Assembly (NCBI RefSeq): GCF_963855985.1
Contig: NC_087099.1
Location: 10,942,001 to 11,006,000, forward strand
Reading direction: 5' to 3'
From: Ostrinia nubilalis
Lineage: Eukaryota > Arthropoda > Insecta > Lepidoptera > Crambidae
Length of the DNA stretch: 64,000 bases
Numbering within the stretch: position 1 is the stretch's first letter; the number at the start of each line of letters is the position of its first letter. A program made the position numbers and the translations under genes. Below, piece after piece: positions 24,401-37,191 of the stretch. The notes beneath the pieces were generated by a model. It was given only the letters and a program-made list of their open reading frames with translations. It searched no databases and was not told the origin of the DNA.

Positions 24401-27400
24401 AAAATAGATCAATTGAAGACCCGACCACGCCTTAACATGTATTAATAAGTCCTAGATAGCCCAATCTCAATGATAAAAACACATTTAGTTACTGGGCGTA
24501 GTTCGGAACAATTGTCTAAGTTTGGCCTTACGTGTTACACAATAGAGCTCAATTTCGCGGGTACATTGTTGTTTATGGAATAGTACCTTCATGTTGAGTC
24601 AGAGACCGTGAACACGAGACAACATATGGCATCTTGTTAGTCGGACACAGGGTATACTCGTTAGTGAGGTAGGTAGAGACGATTATTAGAATCTTTAGTG
24701 GCTTAATCGATTGTTTTAAGAATCGATTTTAATTAATTTAATTAAGATCTTAAAGTAAGACATGAATTTCAGTATAATAAAGATAGGTCATCTATGTGAC
24801 ACGATCATAAAATCAAGCTTGTAAAAAATGCTTTGTCTGAATAACTTTAAATGGGTCGCTAAGTAGCTTTTTCAGACCTCTATATTAATGGGAATTGTTT
24901 TTTATCAACTAAACCATTTAAATTGTTTTCATTTAACGAACCAAATTCACATACTAAAAAGCTCTATGGCACATAAAATCAGAAATAATCATTCTAGAGA
25001 ATTAACTAACTTCCAAACTAAGCTCAAATGCTTCAGTGTAACTACGTACCGTAAAGAATTTTAGAGCCAATGTCAATTCTATGAAAAAATAATCGATCCT
25101 AAAATCGACTATAAATCGATTATAACACTCGCATCGACTACACATAGGGTATCAGCACATCGCTACCGGACGGATGTGTCTTGTCGGATCTGTAAGGCGT
25201 TGTTCACACTGGTACTTTTATTTTAACTATTCAATCATGTTATAACCAATATTGTTAATGATTTTCAATGAAATTTTCATGTGGTAGGGCAAAAAAAGAA
25301 TGAGATATGTATAGGCTCCTTAAGAGCATTTAACAATTTGTTACTAATTTAATTAATCTATACCTACAAATAAAGATGATTTTGATGTTTTTTGTAAAAC
25401 AACGAGCTCAATTTCGAATTCACGACCACTTGATACGTTTAAGTTTAACGTATCAAGTGGGATGGAACGTATTAAACGATGCATTCACAACATTGCAATA
25501 ATAAAGTACGTTAACTTGTAACCAGAATTTAACTCGTGAGTTAACCAAACATTATGTGCTACGTGATCTTCTGCAGTTAATTTGCGTTTTTACCGTTTCA
25601 AATTATAAATTGCGAGTATCGTCGATGAAAATAATATTATATTAATTATTTTAAATCCATAAATTTCATGATTTTTCTCAAAAACTAGTCACCTAAGTAC
25701 TCGTTCCTTTACGAGTACCAATTTCATACGTCACGCGTATCCAACAATAGATCCTTTTGGTGGTCAGTGTGAACGTCGCACTACAAACTCCTACCACAGA
25801 ATAAGTAATAGTACAGGTACAGAAGGATTACTCCGCAAGACGATTTAAATAAATGCGAGTCTTGCTACGACGCGATACAGTGGAATTCAGCTCGCACAGC
25901 ACTACGTACCTACAATTTTATTCACCTACAAGTTTTGTCTCTTTCTATCGCGTGCCTCTGAACTCTTCTTACGCTGTTAGGGTTGCTGTCTAGTGAAAAA
26001 ATAATTAATCTACTTATTTGTAATGAGGTACGTATGTAGGTAAGTATGCATTCATTATGGAAAACCTTCATAGTAGGTTAGGTTCCTATACTATCCTAAG
26101 AATTATTGATTACCTACATGGCCAACATACCTTTCAGCATCTTTGGGAAGCGAAAAAAAAAGATAAATCCGGTAGATTACTTTTCGAATTTAAACACCCG
26201 AACGCCGCACAATATTTCTTTCTCTTTATGTCCATTTTTAAATAATACTTCGATCATAGAATTATAATCATACTACAACGCACGCCAGCGTCCTGACAAG
26301 CGCGCGCGTGACACTCGACTGATATAATACCCGCCGGCGGGGCGCTTCGCTGTAGGTAATTATCGGATGTACCGCGCGGAGTGAGCCAGGCCTGCTCCTA
26401 CAAACGAGTTTGGTTACGTCATCCGCGACTCTACCTAACGGTTCAACTGTCAATACTTTGTAATATTTTTATGATGCTAAACAGGTTTTTTATTTGATAG
26501 TCTAAACAGAATAGGCAATAAAGTTGTGACTTTCATTTCGCGATATTTTAATTATTTTTTAAACATACATACGTAGGTGAGTAGCTTAAATATTAACATT
26601 ATTTCACTAGTTTTATGTTGATTTTAAACGAAAAATAAAAAAATTGGAATTTTCAACTATGCTAATTGCTAACCCCTTAAGAAAAATTCAAAATATTTGC
26701 TAAAATCTAAACGTCCTTAATGAAAAAGATACAAAATTGAGTAAATAATTTTAAAACTTCAGCATGTTAAAGTGTTAAATTTGAAACTTACAAAATCCTG
26801 TGTAGTGGTAATAAGTGTTATTTTTCACTGTACCTCAACTTCCAAACAAACTCAATTACAAGAAACCTTTTTATCTTGAGTATTTCCATTCAAAATAACG
26901 TGTTTTCAAAAAGTTTTCACACCTTCAATCTCACCAGTCTAACTTCATACAGAAGTACCTTTTGTAGTTATTATCGGATTTCGGAAAAGCATCCCCCCGT
27001 TATTATTAGGTCTCGCGGAGCTTGTTAGCCCCGGGTGTGGGGAAAGCAAATCTGGGTAGTTGGGGAAGTGGGAAGGGGGCGGGGGGCGAGGGTGTGACGT
27101 AGGCCTGTCTGTCGCCGGTCGCACTTCCCTACGCGCACTGTCGCTGCCCCACGCTTCGCGCCTCCGGTGAGTTCCATTTTCAAATAGTTCTATTTTTCTC
27201 TTTCATAGCGAGAATATTTTCATAATGTGCCAGTATTTTTATGGAATTTAGAACGGGTATTAGTTGTTTTAAATAATTTGACCTTAGGTTATTGCTAAAT
27301 TGATCTGAAAAAAAAAATCGTACCAATTCTGCGATGTCAGAGAAAAATGTAACTACCTACATACTTTTCTAACGTACTTTAAGTTCATTGTACATAAGTA

Positions 27401-30400
27401 TTTATTTACGTAACAGGGTCTTATTTTATGATAACGTTTTATTTTACTTTGTATTGCAGAACCCTCATCCAGTTCACCGAGGGAGACACCAGATCGATGT
27501 TGCCATGGTGAGTTTTGTAAATAAGTAATTATTTTGCATTTTATGACCGACGAAGAATATTTAATTATGTAGTATCGTCGTGCCTGGATAGTTTGTAAAA
27601 GTATTGATTATCATGATACGACTATATGTACTTTTTGATATAATTAATTGAGCTCAACGTCGTATCGTCGTCAATAACCAATATTTAATTTTGTAATAAG
27701 TTAATGAGAAACAAAATTGACTTTATCAAGTTATCGATTTTGAGGTCCAAGTTTGAAGCGCAGAGTGGGTAAATTTTATATCCTGGACGCTGCAGGTTTT
27801 GCCTTGTAGGTATACATACAGTAAGGTTATTTTTCCCATAATGTTAATATTTAATAAGTTATAATTAGTGATTAAATTGAATCATTATAGACTCGGTAAT
27901 TAATTACGAAAATTATGAATACTGATTAATTCCACTTATACTTGATCGGACGGAGCTGATAACATACCTACTACTTGTGCATACTTTTTAATTTAATTAA
28001 AATTATCGTCCGATTCTGAACTCAAAACCTAAGTAATATGTACTGCTGAATATAGAACACCACTACTAGTCGCTTCAGAAGAAATAACGTCTTTTTTTTC
28101 AATCTCTACCTTTCAGAACTTACGGCATACAGAAACACGGTGGTATATTATTATGTTTACCGCTATTTTTGTACAAAATTAATCGTAAAAGGTACACTTT
28201 TGGAAATGCCAGATTCGCGGGGCTCGACAAATGACAAATGATGACATTTAGGACGGGTGTAGACAGGCGTGTTATGACAAATGAAACCAGCCGGGGAAAT
28301 CTGTTATCGTTGAAGTTAAGATTTTTGATATTGTACGTTTTCTATTTATTTGTAGTACTTTTTCTTACATTTAAAAATATATAAAAATTCTTTAAATAGC
28401 CTTTTGATATTAGATACTTACTTATCTTGTGGAAATCATTGGGGGATGTTGCCTATGTTCAGCAGTGGACGTCCTATGACTAAAATGATGATGATGATGA
28501 ATTGATACTTAGGTAGTTTGAAACCATTCAAGCTTTCTAGTTTTTTATGCTAATGAGGAATTAAAGTAATATTTTTATTAATAGGCTATTTTCAATGACC
28601 TTTCGAAATGAAAATAACTAAAACGACATAACGAATCTTATTCGGGTCCTCCATAGTAGCAAAGCAAACTAACACGACGCGTGTAATCCACCGAAATCTC
28701 TCCGCCAATATTGACAAGCTACCCAGGTCAACCTTCGATCAATTACTCCGTCCTCGTAAAAGACCGCAGCCTGTATCGAGGGCCAGCTCTCCATCAACCC
28801 AACCAATCCTAGAACACATTCAAATCGAGGATTGTATTATTTTTATTGTATTATTTATGTTATTGGGCCATGACGGAGTCTGCGCGAGCCGCCGCGTCGA
28901 TACCAAGCCCCGCACTACGCATGTGCGGAACCCAGCCTTTGATAATATTCTGATTTCTCCTTTTATGCATGCTAATGCGTTTTATCAAAAAGGCCTGACC
29001 TTTCTGTCTCCCCTTCTCCATTAAAGGCGTTTGACAAATACGCATTACTCGTATCTAAGGACCGTTTCAACGACTTGCCACTTGCGGGAGTTAATGGCGC
29101 ACCTTATCAAAATAAAAGCCGTAATTTTCATTTACGATTTGGTCCTTAGTACTGCAATTATTATGGTGGTAATCTTTATGTGCCTAGATGAATCGTAATC
29201 TTCCTTATCTTTGAGATCATGCATCTATAAAATTGTGCATAGGGCAGGATTTTATTGGATCAGACTATAAAGTGAGCTTACGCAAATAAGCTAGTTTTGC
29301 TAGCTTTTTATTCTATTAAATACGTCGTCTCATACTTTATTTACTAGAAACGGTGTGTAACGATTCAGTCAAAGTCTCAAAGATTCAGAGTGATAACAAT
29401 AAGTTCTAATGCATATAACAAGAAATACTTATACCTAAATAATCATCACTCAATTTATTAACTTTCTCACATACCTACAGTTTCTGCAATAAATTGTCTT
29501 AGGGAACAATTACTCCAATCACAAGACACAAATGAGAAGTTAGAAATTAATTAATTATTGTGCCGTTAACAGTATTATTAACCTGCCACATTCAATGGGA
29601 GGCTATAACTCAAATTTATGATCGTAATAATTGTACCTACCGATAAAGCGAAAGCACATGTACTAAATATTCATTGACGTAATCCTGCACAGGCTTTACC
29701 TCACATTCAGTCAAATAAATAACAAAATAAACAATTCAAGGAGTAAATTTTGCGTTTCGTATAAACGAAATTCGTACAGCAAATGGTGAAAAAGTGAGGA
29801 TTTTAAAATTAATATTTCAGGGAAAAGCAGCGGCCCCAAAACTCCCCCTTGGGAGAGTCGCGTGACAAACTTGTATCAGAATTAATGTATTTTTATTACT
29901 TGCCAAGTTATTTTCATTGTCATTAAAACTTCCAAAGTTCATAAACTGGCCTGTAAATAAATAATACGTTCTCAAGCATCGCGTGTCTCTCTGAATTATT
30001 GTTCAGCGATGGCACATCAGACTACCTTTTTGTTGCAAAATCGCCTTTATTACCACTACATAAGATGCCAGTGCTTTGCTTGATGTGCCGTAGTCTCTAC
30101 TTCTAGCTTTAACCCCACGCTGAATTTGTAAATTTACTTTTGTTTATTGCAGAAAGTAAAAGTATGTAGTTATAAATATTCAGTTCTTCTAAATCATATT
30201 TAAAAATTATACTGCATTCGAAACCAAGGGCACTAATGAATACACATAGGTTACATGAATATAATATGCCCTTGGCTTATGTTAAGTATCATTTTGCTTC
30301 TCTTGTGCAACGTCCTTTTCTTTATACTTACAGTAAAAAAGGTTTTAAGTTACTTGACAAAAATCTGGGAAATTTCAAATTTGCCTACACAGTGTTCACT

Positions 30401-33400
30401 GTTGTCTCAGCTAACAAGGACAATAAATTCTATAGATAATCCGGTTATCTTCCTCAAATAGCTTTATCAGCCTCTACAGGTGACAAACAAGAATAATCTT
30501 CCTGATACGATATTATAATGTGAACGCAAACATTTGGTGCGGCAGCTTCCGTTGCCTTAATCTGTTATCTGATAGATAATGCTCAGTTGGGTGGAAAGGA
30601 GGTTACTATAATATTATCAGTAATCTTGAGTAAAACTTAAAAAAAAGATTTAATAACCTACTAAACATTATAACGACTTTTTAAAATTTAATCACGTCTT
30701 GATTGCCACGCCTTATTTCTCACACCTTTTCTGCTATAACATTGCATAACATTAAAGATTTGGCGAAATCAATTTTATGGGAGTAATAAAAGAGCTGCGC
30801 ATGGGCAAAATCAATTTCATGATAAAAACGAACCTCAAATCTTGCATCTTAACGTCTTTAACACTTTCTCCCCTTATCCAAGCAACAGATTGTAAAAGGG
30901 CAAAGCGCTTGCCAGAACAAACACAACTACATAATAAGAAGCGGAAGATGAATTTGGCGAACGACTCATGTTTAGGAAAATTATATATGAAGTTTAATAA
31001 AAAGGCAGGAAGCGGACAATAAATCCTGTGTCGCTGACCCCGTGACTTGAATACGTTACGTTAAACAAACCAAACGTGTTTCGATGCATAAAAAATGTGC
31101 CATATGGCGTTCTACTGATAGCGCAAAATGTAAACCTATCCTGAATTTATTACAAAAATTTAAATACATTTAGGGGCTACAGATACAGATAGTCCCAGAA
31201 TGGTGAAAGCGAAATTCAATTTTGTGTCTGCAAAAATTCAGTCATGCTCTGAAAGTTGAAATGTTTCGGCGTCCACTCCCAAGAAGGACGGTCGCAGAGC
31301 AATGTGGCAAAAATGTCGTTCAATTTATGCCCAAATTTTAGTCGGGACTGGTCCCTTTTTGTTGCCATCTGCGCGCCTCGACCCGAATCTCCAGACAGCT
31401 CCACCCTAAAAACCGTTTAGACGTGATTCTTATCCTTTCACTCGCCCGTCAAATCGCATAACGTTATCTCTGTCTAAAAGTTTGAACAGCCAGGACCTGT
31501 CGCCCGTCCCTTTTTTGCACACGCGGACAGATTGTTCTATCCTTTCTGACTCGTAGTAATTCGTGTATTTCCGCTTCCCACACGAATGGCAGCCATGTTT
31601 GGCGGGACTATCAAGTCAACGCCAGTTTGGCGCGTATCAAGCAGGACGAACAAGGTCGGTTTCCATCGGTGGAAGCTTTTTGTACAAAATTCAGTGCTTC
31701 TACAGTTTATTCTGAGTCATGACTTATGATTCCATAAAAATCGTTTCAGATGGTGCTCCATAGAGCGAGAGGGCCTGGAAAGATCAAAGGCAGCTGCGAA
31801 ATGGTGAGCGCTTTCTAATACGAGAGACGTATAATTACATTATTTATTAATATTTTATGAGTAAAAGCGCCAGATCTCTTTAATAAAACATGTAAATCTT
31901 GCCCTTTGCGAGTTATTGAGATTCTCTTGGCGCCTTTCCAAAGAAAATTTTATCGCTCGTTTTTAGAGGCAATTTTCCGCCTATGTTATTAGCTTCTGGT
32001 TGGCAAAGTAGGTATAATAAAATATTCTGTTCGCGATATATCATTAACATAACAGTACATAGTGGCCTGATATTAAGGAATTATAATGAAGAAATTCTCT
32101 GAGGAGAAAAGTTCAAGTATGCCTGTCTGACGTCAAAAAACCTACAGACAACTTTGCAATTCTAATGAAAGTCTGTCTTTACAGACAATGAGTTTTTGTT
32201 AAAAGGCAAATTTAACTTATAATTGTTGTCCTTTGGGTATTGAATTCCCAGAGCAATAAAACTATGACAAAAGGCATTCACTACAAACATTGTAAAATGC
32301 ACGTAGAACAGGTAGTAGAAATCAAATGCAGTCAAGTTTTTATTTAGATTTTTATGGTAGCTTTAATAAATTCTATATCTGTATAATAATTCTGATCTTT
32401 GGTGACAATTTCTCTAAGAATTTTTTCAACCAAAGTAATTTATACTTTCTGAACATCATTTGTTAAAACCAACAGCTGTGCAAGCAAACATTGTTCGTCT
32501 AACTAATATCATTGTCTAGACTCAAGCATATTCAAAGGCAAATGCAAATGACGTTCACAAGTAGTCACCCACATAAAATTGAATACACGATACTGTCATA
32601 GATCCTATCTTCGCGTGTAGTACGGCCACTGCGGGTTATGGAAATTTATTATTTTCTTTTACACCGTTATAGTAAAAATTTGTAAAAATTATACCTCTCA
32701 TGACTTTATGTGGTAGTCGTCGGTAACAGAAGCTCACAGCCATTTTTTTTAGTTTTTAAAAAGATTACTAATACTACTGTGCAATAACAAATTACTAATA
32801 CTTAGTCCCGTTAGTTCCTCGTACTAAGCTAATATGTTTGTAGATGTTACGGTCAAAGTGATAAATGTGAAAATTATGAATAATCGCCGGTTATTATGAA
32901 TAATTACCGCATGATTTGGTTAATGTGATTAATATGAGGTCATTTATGTGTGTATAAAACTAAATAGGCGGCTTAGGGGTGGCCCAAGGGCCACCCCCGC
33001 CGCACCTTAACCTATTTTTCACTTTAAATCAAAACATTATGTTATAGGCATCATGGAAAAGTAATATTATGCAAGAAATATTCCAAACTCATTATGCCAA
33101 ATTATATTAATATATGATATCAAAACGTTCAAAAGTTTGGCTGTCCACGAGCACGTACACAAGATGTTGTTCTCTTTTAAGAAATTTGTTAGTACTAAGG
33201 TTGAATTATTAAATAATCGCTGTTAAATGTGATTAATTTATCACTTTTACCGCGACTGTCGGTAATTATTGATAATAACCGGTTATTATTAATAATTTTC
33301 AATTTATCACATTAACCGTAACATATATATTACTAGTAATTTATAAATCAAATTTAAAAATTGTCTAAGAAACTGACAATGGCGTTATAGGTTTTAAAGT

Positions 33401-36400
33401 AGTACGTAATCATTTCTACAGGACATTTTAGCAAAAATCAAAGGAAGTGGACTTATGAAATCACAAGCATAACATTTCTCGTCTTTCATAGTTTCATTAG
33501 CAAGGACTAAAACAAAAGAACTGGCGCGTCTTCAGTTCCAATTATCAGCCACAGCGTATAATTTGTTCATTGGCACCTTAGACTCATCAGCTCCATCAAA
33601 GTTTCCCGCATTCCTCATGTATGAGTTCCTAATGTATGCTCTGTTCGTGGCTCGCACATTCGTATCGTAAACAGCCGACAATTATGCTGAACGGACTAAC
33701 AAAATGTGTAAATGGAGCAATTACCGCTATGAATGTAGGCCTTCGTACAATTAGTGGCTTGCTAATAGTTTTCATCACCAAGCTTCGAGCGATACGCTCT
33801 ATGAGAACACATCATACCGAGATCGGCTCTCGTGGTGGCTACATCGCTCCATTGTGTTAATTTTATTTAAAATTTTCGCCGAATTGTTTGGAAGTTTCAT
33901 TTTTTATTTTGGTTTCATTTCAGTTTTGGACAATCGGTGCGTCACAGGATTTCGAACGGTGAGTTTTTAATCGATTTTATTTTTAATTATAAGAAAGTAC
34001 AAATATTTCAGTTGTTAGTACTACTCCTTTTTTCGTGACAATGAGGCGCGGGTTCAACGGGGTCAGCTTCAGATGTCTTCGACTCAACAACAAGTCTTGA
34101 ATATTGCGCAAAATTACAAAATATTTTACATTATTTAAATATGTATTATTATTACTGTTCATAAATAACGTGATAGTAGTAGTACCTAGTCTGTGTTGTT
34201 AGATTTATTTGACGTAACTAGGTCACAAGTGCAGGCTTCCTCTGTGGAAGGCTATTATGTGTCTTCGAAATTTATGTAAACGACTGAAAAAGTGCAACGC
34301 TAAGTTTAAAATATTACATTTAAACGAGAGACGAGACTCGCTTATTCCACTCTTAATAGTCTTAATCTCTTAATGGCTCTATTTAAAACTATAATGGGGT
34401 TATAACGTGCCTTTTTTAAGTACAAAATGTCCTCTTACGCGTACTTTCTCTCATCTGATAATTTAATTATAGTGAGGGCATTGTAATTATTTTATTCCTT
34501 TCGTAGAAAAATAGCATAAATTTACAGAATATTCACGTCAAAATATGTGTAGATTTATTCGGTTCATAAAATACTCGTAAGTACTCATTCATTCCCTAAT
34601 CAAATAAATGAATCCATTAATGACTATTGAATTTTGTAAGTTAAAATCTAAGATTCGCTTAGCAACTAGTGGGCCGAGCGCTCAACAGATTCGTCCAACA
34701 GCTGCTTCGATCGCCAGCCTAAATAGAACCGTCAATTTCTTCGGAGTCTCAGAGTTTCGTTCTTGTGGGTCCATAGCTAGCTGGGTAGGGGAGGTCTAGT
34801 TAGCCTGGTCGAAGGGTCCAGACAATTCATTCCGTCCCGGGGGCGGCGCTCATTGCTGGCGTCCGGAGCGCGCATGCGTCCCCGCGCCCTCTGACCCAAT
34901 TGCCAGTATGGCGGCCTCGCTCCACCAAGGTTGCCAAACTGACGAATTCGCACAGCACAGACGTAGTGACGCGACGCCATGCTCAGTGTTTAAAATTAGA
35001 ATCGATTATTTGACGTGGGTCGCGCGCTCATTTGTTTTAATCGATGGAGCCAGGACGCTGGAGGCAAGTGAATTTTAGTTGTGTAAGGACTTTTTATTTC
35101 ATTATCAGTTCTATTTTAGTCTTTAATATTCTAAATATAGAATCCTTTAGAGTATTATAAGCAGCATTGCCTTTGTGTCTAGTGAGGATAGTTCCTCGAT
35201 TTGATTCAATAGTTAGTTAATCGTTTTAAAAAGCCACACCCAATTTTCAAAATTTAAATTATCAAAATTTTCTGATATACGAGTAACATATCCAATAATA
35301 ATGGGTATATTTTCGTTCCCTATATCAAGAAGCCTGTCAAAAATGACGCAACGGTTGAGAAATGCACTCGTAGCAATTGTTGGTGTACACGAAAAATTAG
35401 CATACGCTATCTAAAACGTGAACTACCTTCCGTTGTTATACGCAATGGAATTTTTAGCACCACTTTCCCGATATCACTTTCAACTTGATCACGATTTATC
35501 CATTACTCATGTGGACATTGTGTAAGGTCTGATTCACAATAACGATGAGGCAAGGACTTTTTGCATGTCTTGTGCTTGTGAAATTTACATTCACACAAAG
35601 AATTCAAAGTTTCAAAAAATTTAATTTAAACTTTGTTGTTGTGGATTTCAACTTCTGTCTCTCTCATTTTCACTGCACCAGTCTTATCTATTAACGCTTT
35701 AAATTCAAATTCTCTTTTTTTGTAAAAATCTTGTAACTTATAGATCCCATTTTCTTAAAATATCCATAGTCGTCCGATTGACTGTATATTTTTCATGACA
35801 ATTATGATCATTGATCAAAATTATCCAACAATTTATTAAAATATCATAATCTTCGTCGTTGCCACCGTCACAATCTGATCTCATGTGTACCGTACCTAAA
35901 CTTGTTCAAACAACGTCGTCCTCACTTGTCTCCGGGGTTTACTCAAGTCCACACCAACACAATTACAATGATGGATTACGACAGGCAGCTACCGTCTGCC
36001 TCACGGTTAATAAGGAACAATCGGTGGGTGGCGATTCGATTATACAACAATCGATTAAATTCCGCGCGTGACACATTACCGTTTCATTTTGACCGATCGG
36101 TGTTTTGACAATTAGGTAACAAGTGTTTGATCTATTAGAGGTTTTGAATAGAGCCATGAATATAATAATATAATTTGTTTCTTATTTTAGTTAGAGATTG
36201 GATTTATTTTTGAACTTTCCATTCCGCTATAAATTAGGTATTAGATAGGTATTTATCATGATAATACCAGTCAGTATTGTTCGAGCTGAAACAATGTCAT
36301 GTTGTGCCACTAGGGTTACAGTGTCCTTACTCTGTCTGAGATTTTGTTCATGATTAGACAAATAATCTGAGTATTTTAATTTATCTAATAGAGATTATTT

Positions 36401-36445
36401 ATTCTTATTTTTTATATAATTTGCTGTATGTTTCATTTCAGGTAG
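21472..36445 (+). CDS. candidate spliced 47-aa small ORF in the mir-10 host transcript
   Basis: Joining 21472-21474, 27460-27507, 31750-31803, 33924-33958 and 36442-36445 gives one open frame of 47 codons ending in TAG. The start is the last codon of exon 1 in a good insect context (GGCAAAATG). The two middle exons are 48 and 54 nt, both multiples of three, and both end in ATG. The peptide starts MNPHPVHRG, is basic in its centre (HRARGPGKIKG) and ends GASQDFER; no signal peptide, membrane segment or known domain. With the alternative first exon ending at 27166 there is no upstream in-frame ATG after a TGA, so translation could start only at the ATG pair across the 27507/31750 junction (about 31 codons). 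A frame this short can stay open by chance, so coding status is unproven. Confidence 0.33.
21475..26989. other. intron-like region without recognised genes
   Basis: Falls inside the first inferred intron of the mir-10 host transcript. Notable items: a GC-richer block with Pho/YY1-like GATGGCCGC at 22465-22560, ATCGAT-rich patches at 24700-24730 and 25090-25135, a 14-bp palindrome at 25426-25460, and a possible 0.6-kb element with weak inverted ends (TGTAAGGCGTTGTTCACACT at about 25190 and AGTGTGAACGTCGCACTACA at about 25767). 26280-26440 is GC-rich and unexplained. Confidence 0.4.
25426..25460. repeat. perfect 14-bp inverted repeat, 7-nt loop
   Basis: CCACTTGATACGTT and its exact reverse complement AACGTATCAAGTGG around TAAGTTT. 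Each arm carries TCAAGTG, the NK-2 class homeodomain core. Confidence 0.75.
26990..27166 (+). promoter_or_regulatory. GC-rich candidate alternative promoter and first exon
   Basis: An abrupt GC- and CpG-rich island in AT-rich DNA. It contains a dense series of G runs at 27054-27092 and ends in a strong donor, CGCCTCCG|GTGAGT (27167). The next acceptor, at 27459, is only 0.3 kb away and leads into the 48-nt exon. This is the strongest promoter-like base composition between Scr and mir-10. No TATA box seen. Confidence 0.45.
27054..27092 (+). other. G-quadruplex-prone G-run series
   Basis: Six runs of at least three G separated by loops of 1-5 bases (lengths 3, 4, 3, 5, 6, 3), 75 bases before the donor at 27167. 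Four or more runs satisfy the motif in several registers. Confidence 0.8.
27460..27507 (+). other. predicted exon of mir-10 host transcript (48 nt)
   Basis: Pyrimidine-rich acceptor TTTTACTTTGTATTGCAG before 27460; donor ATG|GTGAGT at 27508. Open in the frame set by the ATG at 21472. Confidence 0.5.
28436..28500 (+). mobile_element. non-LTR retrotransposon 3' tail
   Basis: GTTCAGCAGTGGACGTCCTATGAC followed by ATGATGATGATGA, the same tail as 4267-4346. Confidence 0.6.
31750..31803 (+). other. predicted exon of mir-10 host transcript (54 nt)
   Basis: Acceptor AATCGTTTCAG before 31750 (short pyrimidine tract); donor AAATG|GTGAGC at 31804. Frame-preserving length, begins and ends with ATG. Confidence 0.45.
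32844..33324. mobile_element. foldback element, about 481 bp
   Basis: The left 65 bases (ATGTTACGGTCAAAGTGATAAA... CCGGTTATTATGAATAATTACCG) recur inverted at the right end (CGGTAATTATTGATAATAACCGG...ATCACATTAACCGTAACAT). Inside is a GC palindrome GGGGTGGCCC-AA-GGGCCACCCC at 32976-32997. No coding frame. It lies in the 2.1-kb intron between predicted exons. Confidence 0.65.
33924..33958 (+). other. predicted exon of mir-10 host transcript (35 nt)
   Basis: Strong acceptor GGTTTCATTTCAG before 33924 and strong donor GAACG|GTGAGT at 33959. Confidence 0.5.
34790..35080. promoter_or_regulatory. GC-rich island
   Basis: CpG-rich block in AT-rich surroundings, with GTATGGCGGCCTCG and several CGCG/GACGCG motifs. 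A frame of 67 codons on the - strand (34777-34980) is arginine/proline-rich and probably only reflects GC content. Possible promoter or Polycomb-type element between exons of the mir-10 transcript. Confidence 0.3.
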
Positions 36446-37137
36446 AGACTCTGGACCTTGCCGAGCTGTAAAAGAAGCATGGAAGACAGAGAAGTTTCAT
36501 TTTTAAATTTCATACACGTTCAATCATCCAAAACCTTAAAAGCATACCTTACATTCGTACTGTCGACTAGCAACAAGATCTAAAAGTTTGTCTATCGATG
36601 ACATAAATCACCTTACCTTGATATAAAATTCCGTGAACCATTCATCTAAAATTCTAAATCATAGCACATGGCCCAAGTCTTAAAAGAAAACATAAAATGT
36701 ATTACATACACATAAGTAGGTAGGTACCTACCTCACACATCCTATAGCACAGTAACCTTGTATGACGTTGTTATGACGTCTATTAAGTAAGTACGTCAAT
36801 TGAAAAATTTAGTTGTTTTTAAATATCGTTAATATTTATTATACCTACATTTGAAAAATATCTCAACATGTTCTACTAAGTTTATAAGCAAATAGGAATT
36901 TGCAAATACTTATATGTAATTTAGGTATCATTAATTTTAAAACTTCTCTTACTTAATACTTCATCATTAACATCTCCTGTATCAATAAAGTTCAAAGCTA
37001 ATTCAACCACACCATATGGTATGGATAAACCGCCATCAGCCCGATACTAAACATCAGAAACATCTGGTTTTGTTTTGCCGATATCCATTGCTTTCCTTTG
37101 GGAACTGTAATCTACACTAATATTTTATGGAGGAAAA

Positions 37138-37168
37138 AATTTGTACGAAGTTCGCCGGGTCGGCTTGT
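37138..37168. mobile_element. Helitron-like 3' end fragment
   Basis: TTTGTACGAAGTTCGCCGGG matches the 3' terminus of the element at 55851-56029. Confidence 0.45.
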
Positions 37169-37191
37169 TTTGTAAAATATTTATGTACATT

